DNA of 64,000 nt, taken from the NCBI GenBank assembly GCA_016617785.1, contig JADILM010000005.1, forward strand, positions 1,426,001-1,490,000. The letters are read 5' to 3'. Positions 26,153-36,684 of the stretch are shown piece after piece (the first letter of the stretch is position 1; each line of letters begins with the position of its first letter). Source of the DNA: Sporobolomyces roseus. Lineage: Eukaryota; Basidiomycota; Microbotryomycetes; Sporidiobolales; Sporidiobolaceae. The position numbers and the translations under genes were made by a program. The notes under the pieces are model-generated. The model did not search any database and was not told where the DNA came from. It saw only the letters and a list, made by a program, of their open reading frames with translations.

Positions 26153-26693
26153 ATCGAGAGTTGAGCGAAGGATCTATTATCGAAGGGGAGAAGTGCGAAA
26201 GATTACGAGGCGGCTGGGCGAGATGGTGAGAGGGGGAGAGGAGCTGTGAGCAGACGAGGTGAAAGTGGAGAGAAGAGTAAGTGATGGAGATAGAGATAGT
26301 TTCGTGTTTTGTTCGTCGAGGAATGTCGGGGTCCGCAAATTTAAGTTGGCGTACCGTCGCGTTTCGGCTCTCTGATTTCACCTTCCCGGTTGGAACACTG
26401 TCATCACACCCCCAAGCAAGCGAGAACAAGGAAGAGCTGCTGGACGTTGCGAACTTGTTTTCGAGTTTTCAACTTTGACGAAATTTTGCGAAACACTTTT
26501 CTCCCTTTTTCGCCTCTCCCTCCTCCCTCACATCCGCTTTCCTCCCTCAATCAAGCTACACACGATGCCGTACTCTATCGGCTCCATTGTACTCTCAGAT
26601 ACATCAGAATAATCGAAAACTCCCTCAGAAATTCCGTCATGAATCAAGTCTCATCTCTTTCACTTCACTTCCACCCTCCTACAACCTCTCAAA
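26153..26693. promoter_or_regulatory. Divergent promoter CPL1-like/LTP1
   Basis: About 540 bases between divergent start codons. No clear operator; short open frames here have no family resemblance. Confidence 0.4.
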
Positions 26694-27499
26694 ATGCCTT
26701 CAGTACTCATGGTCTGCCTAGGTAACATCTGTCGATCACCTATGGCCGAAGCCGTTCTTCAAGATATCGTCGACAAGCGAGGTTACAAAGACTTCAAGGT
26801 AGACTCGGCTGGTACTGCAGGATATCACGTAGGGGAGGAACCCGACGAGAGGTAAGCTTGTCCCCTTGCTCTCGATGACTTGTAGCTTGATACGACTTGA
26901 TACGCTCGCTCTCTCTCTTTCCCAAGTTCCTGTACTTCGCCCGCTCGAAGCTGATCATTTTGGACACTCTCTTACAGAACAACAGCAGTATGTGTCAAGC
27001 ATGGTGTACCGATCAACTCGGTTTGTCGACAGCTAGAGGTACGCTCAATCGACCTTGACGAAATTGCTCGTTTCCCAAGAACTGTCGCTGAATTCGGAGT
27101 CCTCGGAGTGTACAGCGGTCTGATTTCGACAAGTTTGACTACATCCTAGCGATGGATTCATGGGGCAATTTGAAGAATATTCAGAAAGTTCAACCAAAGA
27201 ATTCAAAAGCGAAAGGTGAGCAGTAATCTTTCTTTCGTTGCGTTCTCCCCTTTGCTCCGAGCTGACCAAGCTTGTTGTTGTGTAGTCGCGCTGTTTGGAT
27301 CATTCGACGATGGGAAAGATATCGCTGATCCATATTATGGGGTTCGTCGATTTTGCTCTCCTCAGCAATTGCTTAGCTTGCTGATGACGGGATCTGATGA
27401 CAGGGCAAAGACGGATTCGACAAGACTTATGAACAATGCGTGCGGTACTCGGAAGCTCTACTGAAAGAGATGGGCTACCCCTCAAATCCGAAAATGTAG
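26694..27499 (+). CDS. LTP1: Low-molecular-weight protein tyrosine phosphatase
   Basis: Cytosolic low-Mr phosphotyrosine phosphatase. The catalytic P-loop is right at the N-terminus: VCLGNICRSPMAEAVL, a CX5R with the nucleophile Cys and Arg. Further markers: KVDSAGTAGYHVGEEPDER, CVKHGVPINS, SDFDKFDYILAMDSWGNLKN, and the general-acid loop IADPYYGGKDGF, which is joined by a splice. Five exons, about 155 aa, normal length. The start MPSVLMVCLGN is the only sensible Met before the P-loop. Confidence 0.93.
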
Positions 27500-27750
27500 A
27501 AATCGCTCGCTCGAACGGACGAAGTCACGAAATAGAAGCTATATCCTGATTACAGATCAGTACAGACAAGAGATCAAGCGAGGGTGAACGAGCGAGTGGA
27601 CAAAGAACCGAGGAGAGGAGGAGACTGTTCAAGGAATGGCTAAGAGAGAGAAAGAGTCAAACTAACAAAGACTAACAAAATCAACGAGTGTGGTACTTAC
27701 GGATTCGAGTACTCAAGATCAGGGTTACATCGACGCATCGGAGATCCACC
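27500..27750. other. Convergent intergenic region
   Basis: Short 3' flanks of LTP1 (+) and the disordered-protein gene (-). Nothing else is seen. Confidence 0.4.
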
Positions 27751-30288
27751 TCAGAAGAAATCGTCAAAATCAAACGAAATGGAGTTCTCCCTCTCCCTGT
27801 CCTTTCCCTTCCCTTTCTCTCCCATCTTCCCCTTTCCCTCCATCTTCGCCTCTTTCATGACAAGTCCCTTCCTTCGCTCCTCATTCTCCCTTCCCTCCGA
27901 GCGTCTCTTACGATCACCCTCCCTCTTCTTCTCCCTCTCAACCGATTTCGCTCCCTGTTCGACCTGTTCGACCTTCGCACGAGGATCCGTGTTGTTGAAG
28001 GGAATGACTCTACCTACTTCGAGAGGCTTGGACTGTTCGGTGGAAGAAGCGGGAACGAGAGGACGAGAAGGAGAATTGACTTTGGTGATTGCGCGTTTCT
28101 GAGGAGAAAGATCGGGTCGATTACGGAGTGCTGAGGTCGAGGAAGTGGTACGAGGAGGAGAGGAAGTCGGTCTTTTGCTTGCGGCGGCACAGAGCTGTTT
28201 CTCGAGTGCGAGTCGGGAGGATGCTTCGAGGGCAGAGACAGGTTTAGCGAGTTTGAGGGATTCGAGAGCGGTCGAGGATTTGGCGCCAATGGAAGCGGGA
28301 GTCGGGCGATGAGTTGAAGAATGGGTGGGAATGGGACGAGGAGAGAGACGAGAAGGATAGACGGGATAGTGAGGAGGAGCGGTGCTGAGAGGAATAGCTC
28401 GTGAACCGTGTTGAGCTCGACGAAGTTCGACGACTTCTACGTCCTTGTGATGGTGAGGGACGGCTTCTGATTGAGGTTGACCAGTCAGCGAAGGGAGGAC
28501 GAGTTGTCGAAGAAAGAATGAGGACGAACGACGATGGTGTTTGGGAAGTTTGTAAGTCTCAACGTCAGAAGAATCGGTATCGGTTTGAGTGTACGAGAAG
28601 GATTTGACGGGAGCTGAAAGTTTCGTCTTTGCAGCTTGACGACGAAGGACTTTGGCTTTCTCCCGCTCGACGAATTCGACATCAGGATCCGACTCTTTCC
28701 TTTCCACAACCCTTTCCTTCTTCACCGACACGTCTCCACGACTCTCGCCAGAGCGCTTCTTCTCCTCGTACTCGGCGAGGATACCCTTCAGAGTATAATA
28801 GGTAGTCGAATCGCTAGCAAGAGCGCCCTTGATCTCTTCGACAAGCGAACTCATCGACATTGGCTTCTTCACCTCCTCCTCCTCCTTCTTCTCGACGGGA
28901 ACAGGACGGGACTTGCGGTGTTTGGGAAGAGCCGAGGCAGAGACGAAAGTACGAGACCGGAAGAAAGTATCGTGATGAGGGGTCGACGAGGCTTCTTCAT
29001 CTTCGAAGCGACGGCGGTGTTCCTTCGAGCGAGAGCGATCGACGAGGTGGGGACGAGGAGCGGGAGAGTGATCTCGAGAGAAAGTCGAGACGTAGTGAGG
29101 AGAGGGCTTGCGAGAGAGGTGAGGAGCACGAGGAGAGCGGGTGGAATCGATAGGAGCTTTACTTTGGCTAGGTCGATCACTTGATTGGTCGGGAGAGATG
29201 AGAGGCATCGTCTTGGTCCCGGTCGAATGAGATGAAGGTTTCTCCTGATCCTCTTGCTCTTCTTCGCTTGTTTGAGTACCATTCGAGACGACCATTCGGA
29301 TTCGAGGCGTGTCTGATTCGGCTGCGAGAGTATCGGCGTCGGAAGGGAGCTCGACGATGGTGGCTCCGCCTTGACGAGGAGGTGAGCGAACACGCGAGGT
29401 ATCGAAGAAGAACGAACTAGTCTTGGGAGAGACAGCAGAGTTCGGTGCTGCGTTGTTGGTGGTCGTAGGGGACTCGAACAGCTGGTCTTGAGTGTCTTGA
29501 AGGAAAGACGGGACGAGCCTCGTGTTGATTCGGTTGACTGCAGGAGGGGCAACGTCGGTTTTGTCGCTGTCGTCGCTGGTTTCGTTCTCTTTCTTCGGTT
29601 GAGTATAGGGAAGCTCCGATTGCTCAGCTATAGCGACAACCTCGTTTCCGCTCAATGTCGGCTTGGTGAAGATGAGAGATGGTACCGTTGCCTACGAGCA
29701 AAGAAAAAGAAATTAGTCCCGGGGAGGAATCGATATCGGTAAAAGACAACTCACCTCTTCCTCTTTCGGCTCCTTCACATCCTCGCTCTCATCTTTCTTC
29801 TTCTCTTCACCTTTGCGCTCTCCCTCCTTTTCCTTCTCCGTCTCGACTGCCTGCTCCGTATCTGAGCCTCCGATCGAGCTCTTTCCATCGTCTTCTCCTT
29901 CCGAGATTCCCAGTTTCGACCTAGCCCATTCCGCATTGATAGGAGTCGACACCTCTGTACCTTCCGCAAGTTGCTCTTCGTCGACGGGAGAAGCGGGGAG
30001 AGGAGTCGCAATCGGAGAGACAAGATTGTTTGTTGCGAGTGAGGAAAGGGACTCGGGTTTGGCGTCATCCGATTCTATGAGAGATTGAGCTGGGGACGAA
30101 GGGGTGATAGTAGCGACTTCTTCACTTGGAGTAGAAGGTCGTGACGAGAGAGGAGGCGAAGGGGAAGTGGTGGATTGAGAGGGTGAAGTTGGGGTCGATC
30201 CGACCACAGTCCAATCAACGTCTGACCTTGGGGCTGGAGTGGTAGATACCGAGTCACTTGGGATGTTTGCTGGCAAGATATCGCTCAT
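27751..30288 (-). CDS. Large disordered protein, unknown
   Basis: I do not recognise a family. Two exons (about 30288-29755 and 29690-27751) give about 820 residues, nearly all low complexity: Ser/Thr/Pro-rich at the N-terminus, Glu/Lys-rich around the intron, then a long basic Ser/Arg/Pro region with many SP/TP sites, and a Lys/Arg/Glu-rich stretch near the end. Two short hydrophobic-acidic motifs stand out: DWTVVGS near the N-terminus, shaped like an Atg8-interacting (W-x-x-hydrophobic) motif, and the terminal SFDFDDFF. The protein could be a scaffold or receptor, but this is guesswork. An upstream in-frame Met near 30381 could extend it by about 30 residues. Confidence 0.7.
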
Positions 30289-30931
30289 CTTCGAGTTGAA
30301 TGTGAGAAGTAGGAAGACAAGAGAGGGGAATAGGAAAGCGGCTCGACCAGTTGTCAGACCTCCGTCGGACTCCGCGGTCAACGGCGAAGTCGAGTAGAGC
30401 GTATGAGAGGAAAGAAGCTAGCAGGAGAGCTGTTGAGAGTGTGTCTAGCGAGTAAGAGAAGTCGAAACGAGGAGTTGCGAAGGCGAGAAAACAAGTCACG
30501 TGAGCTAGAATCTACTCTTGAAGATCTCAGAAGCTAGTACAGTATCCTGATAGAGCCGATCAATCGAATAGAAGAGATTGGAGAGGGAGTTGAGGGGAGA
30601 AGGGAGAGGAGAGCGAAATTTGGGTTTGAAGGAAACAAGGCGAATCGTGTGAGAAACAGACAAGGAGAGTTCAGCAGCTCATCAGGAGAGTCGGAGGAGT
30701 ATACTGAGCGTGTGGAACGAAGTAGAAGTGGAGAGGAATACGAGTGGATCGACTCTGCTGCAACTCTCTCACTCTCTCCAATCACTCAGTTCTTAACAAA
30801 CAGCCCACTAGCTCATTCAGAAGATCGACATATAGCTCAGAGTACCAGCAACACCCTCGTGCTAGCCACAGAAGCTCCTCTCGACTGTTCCACCTTCTTC
30901 CGATTCTTCATCTCTCCCCTCGCCTCCCTCA
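30289..30931. promoter_or_regulatory. Divergent promoter region
   Basis: About 640 bases between the disordered-protein gene (-) and the TDP1-like gene (+). Short overlapping open frames lack coding character; I see no repeat or RNA gene. Confidence 0.4.
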
Positions 30932-33426
30932 ATGTCACGTAAACGTACAATCTCAGAAACGCTCGATCTAACTCAAGACGATACAGATGAAGACGATGAC
31001 GACTACTCTGACTCGCCCTCGACCTCTACCCGTTCGAGACGCTCTCGTTCCAGAAAGAAACGCTCTTCGACTGCCGTCACTTCACCTTCACCTTCTCCCT
31101 CACCTCCCTCTACTGCGCTCATGAGAATGGTAGCTGCTGGATTAGCCCCGAGAGATAGATTATTCGGAGGGAGCGGATTGATCAGTGACGAAAAGTTGAA
31201 AGGAGGGAGGGAAAAGTTGAACTTGAGATCATCCGACGATAAGGACGCTCACAAGAAGGAAATCAAGCACAAGTCGGAGATAAAAGCTGTTGGAGATGGA
31301 ATACTTTCCTTCCGAGCAGATCCCTCGAAGCCTCAGAAGCCTCAAGTGGTCGAATTCCCAAAATCTCGCATTCTCTACACTACACTCATCAAGCGCAAGG
31401 CACGACCGAGGAAGAAGAAGAGTGACGATAGTGCAGAGGAGGAAAGCAGCGATAGTGAGGGGGAAGTGGATCCAGATGCCCTAAACCTCAGCAAGATCAT
31501 CGGAGAACCCGAACGAGTTCAACGGCTCATTCTTTCAGGTCAAACAATTCAGCATCCTTGGACTCTCAACGCTTTCGGCACCAAGCCTGATCCTACAAAG
31601 CACCGATCACCTCGCAAGAAGAAGTCTACGAAGAAGGAGGAGGAGGAAGGAGAGACGAAAGTCAAGAAAGCTCGAAAACCCGCGAAACCGAAACGAACTT
31701 ATAAGAACGATGGCGCGAAAGCACTCATACTACACGATACGCCTTTCGATGAGAAGTCGACAATGCACAGCTTCAAGAATGTCGTTACGTTCCAAGCGAA
31801 TCCAGCTGGGAAATGGAATGCGAGATTCCTTTACGTGCGTGTTACATTCTCTCGAGGCTAATTCCGATCGTGAGCTTACTGATCTGATCACACAGATGAT
31901 GTACTCCGATGCTACGAATCGACTACGTCTACGAATCGCTATCACGACCGCTCGACCTGAATACGAAAATTGGACGAGCCCTGAGAACGTCAGTTTGTTC
32001 TCACTTCGACCTTTTCGATTGAAAGCTCATTGCAAAAATTGACAGGCAATCTGGGCGCAAGACTTCCCCTCTATCGACAATCCTGCTTCGAAAGCAGAGC
32101 ACAATCCCTCGCATTCCGACTTCTCTAACGAATTCTTCACCTTCGTTGGCGGAGGATCGGGTCTACTTACCAACAGCGCAAATATGTCGTTCATCGAGAC
32201 CGCTCGTTTCTTCGACTTTTCCGCTTCGAAAGATACGAGAATTGTCAAATCGATCGCTGGAACGTTCAAAGGAAAAGTTGCGCTCGAGAAAGTAGGTGGA
32301 CTCGACTCTTTGGCGAAAGCCGTCAAGAGCTTTAAGCCCGAGTTTGTCAGCTTCGTCCGATTTCTCTGTTTTTGGAATATTGTCTCGCTGACTTTGATTC
32401 AAACGATGTGTAGGGCGGAGCTTGGACCATTGAATATATCGTCAGCTACTGCTATCACATTTCCTCGTCCTCCGCTGTCGATCCTCTCGTATTCGAGGAT
32501 CTTTTAGAGCTGACTCTCTGTCTCTCGAACTTTTCTCCAGACTCCTTTGAGCTCACCGATCACTCGCAAATTCCTCAATCGCCTTTTCGCCGCTGCACAA
32601 GGAGTCACTCCAGTCGAACTCGAAGCACAAGAGACTCAGGAAGCGATACGAGCACTCGAGAAGTTCAAGCCTGACAAGATCAAAATCTGCTATCCGACTG
32701 CCGACAACGTCGACAAGACTCAACAGGAGAAAGTCGTGAGTCGCTCGACATCAGTCCCTACTCTTCATTACTGATTCTCGACGCTGTACAACAGGGTCGA
32801 CATGCGCTTCGCTTCGACACGAAAGACGATCTCGATTTCGACAGATTGCCTGCTGCAGACATTCGAGGACTTTACGACAACAAGAAGAAACGTTACTCTA
32901 TCATGCATGATTTCGATCTCAAATCAGAACGAGTCAATCACACTACGGTGCGTTACTCGCACCTCTCTTGAGATGTTGTCGATCGAGCTCGAATTGTTTT
33001 CGCAGATGATGGTCATTTTCCATTCTGATCCCTCGAATGCCGCCAAGAAACTTCCAGAACCTTACGAAGCGTTCATCTACCTCGGTTCCCACTCTCCGTA
33101 CGCATCTTCTTTTAGTCTCGTTGTCTTCTCATCTCGCTAATTTTCGTTTGCTCGGAAACAGCACTCCAGAAAGTTGGGGCAGCTACGCCATGAAGGACAA
33201 CGAGATGGAGGTTCGACTCGCCAACTCTGAGCTAGGAGTTCTCGAGCGAGTTCGCGCATCAAGTTGGAAGAAACTCGTTGCGAAAGTGAACGAGATCGTC
33301 CCTTACGACCGAACTTCTCTCGAACCATACAAGCGCAACGACTTCCCTTGTCCGACTCCGGAACCTCGAGTCGTCAAGAAGAGGGGCAAGAAGAAGAAGG
33401 GAGAGGAGGATGAGGACGATGATTGA
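30932..33426 (+). CDS. TDP1-fold protein with degenerate active site
   Basis: Resembles tyrosyl-DNA phosphodiesterase 1, which removes trapped topoisomerase I from DNA 3' ends. An acidic/basic N-terminus (LTQDDTDEDDDD, RSRRSRSRKKR) resembles nuclear proteins. The two-lobed fold is visible: NRLRLRIAITTARPEYENW and AIWAQDFPS (human LRVVIHTSNLIHADW, GIWLSPL), ARFFDFSASKDTRIVKSIAG, ICYPTADNVDKTQ, then NHTTMMVIF, FIYLGSHSPTPESWGS and SELGVLER. The catalytic residues look lost: motif 1 HxK aligns with WNARF (His to Asn, Lys to Arg), and motif 2 HxK with NHTTM (His kept, Lys to Thr). The supporting Asn of each motif is also absent. About eight exons, basic C-terminus ending KKGEEDEDDD. The fold is likely; the loss of activity is inference. 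Confidence 0.72.
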
Positions 33427-33616
33427 GGAACGCTTGAATTCGCTTGTTGTTGACAATACTTTGAAACGCTTTACTGTTGATATAACAACTCAGATTGAAC
33501 TACCTATCCAAACAACGACCTAAGAGAGAGAGAGAAGAGAGAGACAGAGTGGGTACGACAAGATTTGATACGAATGACACCGAGAAGGCGGGGAGGGAGT
33601 CGACGGCTGATTGTTC
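33427..33616. other. Convergent intergenic region
   Basis: Under 200 bases between the TDP1-like gene and the MFS gene; a short AGAGAGAGAGAAGAGAGAGA tract lies near 33523. No gene. Confidence 0.4.
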
Positions 33617-35813
33617 CTATTGGTGGCGAACGGAGAATCGAGCTCGAAGTCGAGGTCCAAAGATCTGCAAAGTCGGAACAATTACGATGAAAAGCGCGAA
33701 TCCAACGCCTGCCTCCATCCCGAATACGACCATCGGCGAGCTTTCGAGCGAGTAGGGCACTTGGTAAAAGGGCTGTAGGATTTGCGAAAACAGTCAATTT
33801 CAGTTGCGGATATAGAATTGATAACGAAAAAAACGAGAGACTGACCACTGCGAATCCACCGAGTACTCGAGCAAAGTTGATGAGGGCTGAAGTCTCGCCG
33901 CGATGACTCGGGAAGCAGTTCATGAGATAGGCGTACACAGAGACTGTGACAATCAGGATACCGAATTCGGCCATGGCCCAACCGAACACGACGGCCGCGA
34001 GCGACAGCTTCTTGTCAAAAGCTGCACCGAGGAGAACAAAGCCAGCGACGACTGAACAGGCAGAGAGTTGGTCAGCAAGAAGTGCGGGACCGATGAGAGT
34101 AGACGTACAGAAAGGCATCGCAAAGTAGACGGACCACAGCCGCATTTCAGCCAGAAAGACACCATTGTTGCGCTTGATCAATCGATCGGTGATCTATCGA
34201 CGACGAACTTGTCAGCGCGAGTCTACAATTAGTGAAAGATGTATTGACGTACACCATCGTTGAGGAATCGACCAGCAACCTCGCCGAGAACGACGGCAAC
34301 GATCGGAGTCAAGTAAAGGGTCGAGGTAATGTAGGGACTCAAGCCGTAGCCCAGAGGAGGAGGAGATCCCAGGAAGACGGCTGAGGTGACGTTGATTCCT
34401 GATAGTGGTAGAAGCGTTGTTAGCGACTAATAAGTGAACGGGAACGAAAAAGAAGAAAAGGTTTCCGCACCAATTCCAAAGCCAAAGATGACTCCAACCA
34501 TGATAAGCATCATTAGAGCATGCGGTCGCCAAAGGATGTCGAGCCAAGAGGTTAAGCATTCGAGCCATGAACAGCGATACCTAGCCATCTTCCAACCCGT
34601 AATTCCTAAAAGAGTTTCGATTCGGTATCGTAGTCCGGCTGTTGGCCTTTCCGGGAACGGAGCCACGTCTCTATCATACATGGTCTCCTCCGCGAAGAAT
34701 GCGATAAGAAGAACGACGAGCGCGACGAAAGCGACTCCGACGAAATACACGTCGCGGAACGATCCTGTACGAGCAGCGAGATAACCACATAGCCATGGCG
34801 AGACGAAGGGTGATGCGATGAATCCTGTAGAAGCGACAGATCAGCAACGAGAAAGTGAGCTCGACGGATGTAAAATGAGGGTCACCGAAAGTCCAAAGAG
34901 TCAATTTTCTCGCCTGGAGATGGAAGGGATACATGTCACAGACTGTATAGGTAAGTTTCTGATGAGTTAGTACGACTCGGCGATGAGTTTTGCGAATCGA
35001 AAATCGAAAAAAAGACGTACCAGTCCAAAGTCCGACACACTGAGGCGCAGTTGAGAAGAACGCATTGAGAATCCTCATAGCGGCGAACGTCTTGAGATCG
35101 GGAGCGACCGCACACCCGATCAAGAAGCCGAGTCCGATCAACTGCGACCAGAACAGAATCGGCAGTCGACCGTAACGCTTGATGAGGATTACTGCAGCGA
35201 TTCCACCGGGTCCTAGCATGAAGATGGACCTGCGAGAGACCTGGTTGAGTTTCTTCGTCAAGTCTCTACACAGCGAGAGACTCACCAGTTACTGGTAAGG
35301 TTATTGATTTCGGTCGTAGTCGTCTCGAATGCTGCAGCGAGCTCGAATAACGATGCAATCCCTAAGCCCGAGGAAAAGTCGGGGACGAAAGCGGCCAATG
35401 CTAGAGACGAGGTAATGCGAGCCGAATTAGTCTAGCGAAATGAGCAGGGACAGCTCAGAGCGGAGTAGTCTAACGTACTGAGGATCAACAGCTGCATGTT
35501 CTTTTTCGTTGCTGACCAATTTTGAGGATCATTCGGATCGTCGGAAGCTGTCCGACGACAGACACAATCAGTGCGGACTCTCGACGGATTGAGAAGTAGT
35601 AGACTCACGTTGAGGCCACAGAATCTTCGTTCCTTTCCGATTCGTCTTGAGTCTCGAAGCTATTTCGTCTCCATACTCGACTCGAGCTTCTGCTGGATCG
35701 ACAACGAGACGTCCATCGGTGGGCTTGAAACCATGTGCTTGTTGAACAGCGGCGAGATCTGAGGAGTAGGAACGTAGTTTGAGTTGCAAGTATTGGAGAG
35801 GTGAGGGGTACAA
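33617..35813 (-). CDS. MFS transporter (fungal DHA1-like)
   Basis: Twelve-helix major facilitator of the fungal drug:H+/multidrug type. The N-terminal cytosolic part ends with the family's DDPNDPQNWS(A)TKK element, followed by helices LLILSLAAFVPDF, IFMLGPGGIAAVILIKRYGR (motif A-like, with the GR), PILFWSQLIGLGFLIGCAVA, VGVAFVALVVLLIAFFAEET, MLIMVGVIFGFGIGINVTS, FVAGFVLLGAAFDKK, FGWAMAEFGILIVTVSVYAYLMNCFPSHRGE (a conserved MFS stretch) and a last helix in FALFIVIVPTL. Stop TAG at 33617-33619. I give the start as the Met at 35813, but an acceptor AG just before ATCTCGCCGC (about 35762) may join an upstream exon, so the N-terminus is provisional. The substrate is unknown. Confidence 0.8.
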
Positions 35814-36090
35814 AGTAGAAAAAGAGTCGAAGGAGTAGAGGGCTGCTGTTTTGGTCGGAAGCCGAGTCGATCAAGCGGGGAAAGAAGAACCAGAAATCAG
35901 TTCAAAGTCAACGGGTGAGAGATATTCCTTACGAGATCTCTCTTTATCCCCCACGCTATATTTGGGCACCACAGAAACGAAAGGTCCAGAATTAGCCTTC
36001 CAGGGCTCGTATCGTGAAGCGGAAGAATTGTCGAAGCGCCATTTCCAATTTTGCTGCGCTGTCGCGAGAGTGATCGAAGCTGCCTCTGTC

Positions 36091-36112
36091 GACCGCGGAC
36101 TGACCGCGGTAT
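36091..36112 (+). promoter_or_regulatory. Paired CCGCGG sites upstream of MFS gene
   Basis: Two copies of GACCGCGG start 11 bases apart (36091 and 36102), each centred on the palindrome CCGCGG. On the minus strand one reads GTCCGCGGT, one base short of the pleiotropic drug response element TCCGCGGA bound by fungal Zn2Cys6 factors. They lie about 280 bases upstream of the MFS start. Confidence 0.35.
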
Positions 36113-36176
36113 ACGATCGTCGATGAGCTGATAGTACGCCAGCGAGAAAGCGTTTGTCGAGGAGAGGAGAGCGTGA

Positions 36177-36519
36177 TCAAGTACAAGGCTTTTTGCGAAA
36201 GTCGAGTCGATTCCAAAGCGAACTGTTCTGCACGCCAATTTTTGTTAGCCCTGGTTCACATGCAGGCACGAGGAACACTTCAAAGCGTGAGTACTCACGA
36301 GCTGATGATCGACGGACGAGCAGCCGAGGTTGAGTAACCAGATTTGAAGGTGGGAAGAATGGTTTTTGCGAAAATCAGGAATCGCCTTGTGGGCTGCGAG
36401 ACGAGTATAAGCTCCGACTGTACTGCAACATGACTTTGTCAGCAGCTGTAGCTAGTCTGTCTTATCTGCGGGTGATTGAGAGGAAGAGACTGACGAGGTG
36501 AAACGAAAAGGGGAAACAT
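36177..36519 (-). CDS. Small three-exon gene, 64 aa, unknown
   Basis: Too short for ordinary ORF calling. Exons: 36495-36519 (25 nt), 36299-36417 (119 nt) and 36177-36227 (51 nt), which sum to 195 nt, exactly 65 codons with stop. Introns are 77 and 71 nt, with donors GTCAGT and GTGAGT, branch sites CTGAC and CTAAC and CAG acceptors, all of the kind used by the neighbouring genes. The product starts MFPLFVSPLGAYTRLAAHK, continues with IPDFRKNHSSHLQIWLLNLG, and ends RLDFRKKPCT. It is basic, with few acidic residues and no membrane helix or Cys motif; a mitochondrial role is possible from composition alone. I do not recognise a family. It diverges from NOP14 across about 165 bases. Confidence 0.5.
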
Positions 36520-36684
36520 CGAGGGAGAGAAGCGGAAGCCGCGCACGTGAATCGGAGCAGCAGAGAATGCAAGTCTATATGGCTTTCCCCAGCAGTGAGC
36601 AGCGTAGCAGAATCCGAAGAAAGTTGAAGGAAGAGAGAAATTTCAAAAGCTCATCCTTGCTCTCTACCAACAACATCTGACTCG

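Noticed and set aside
28636..29184. A plus-strand 182-codon frame and other antisense frames across 27.7-29.7 kb
   Set aside because: Low-complexity coding sequence on the minus strand produces long antisense frames; none shows a domain.
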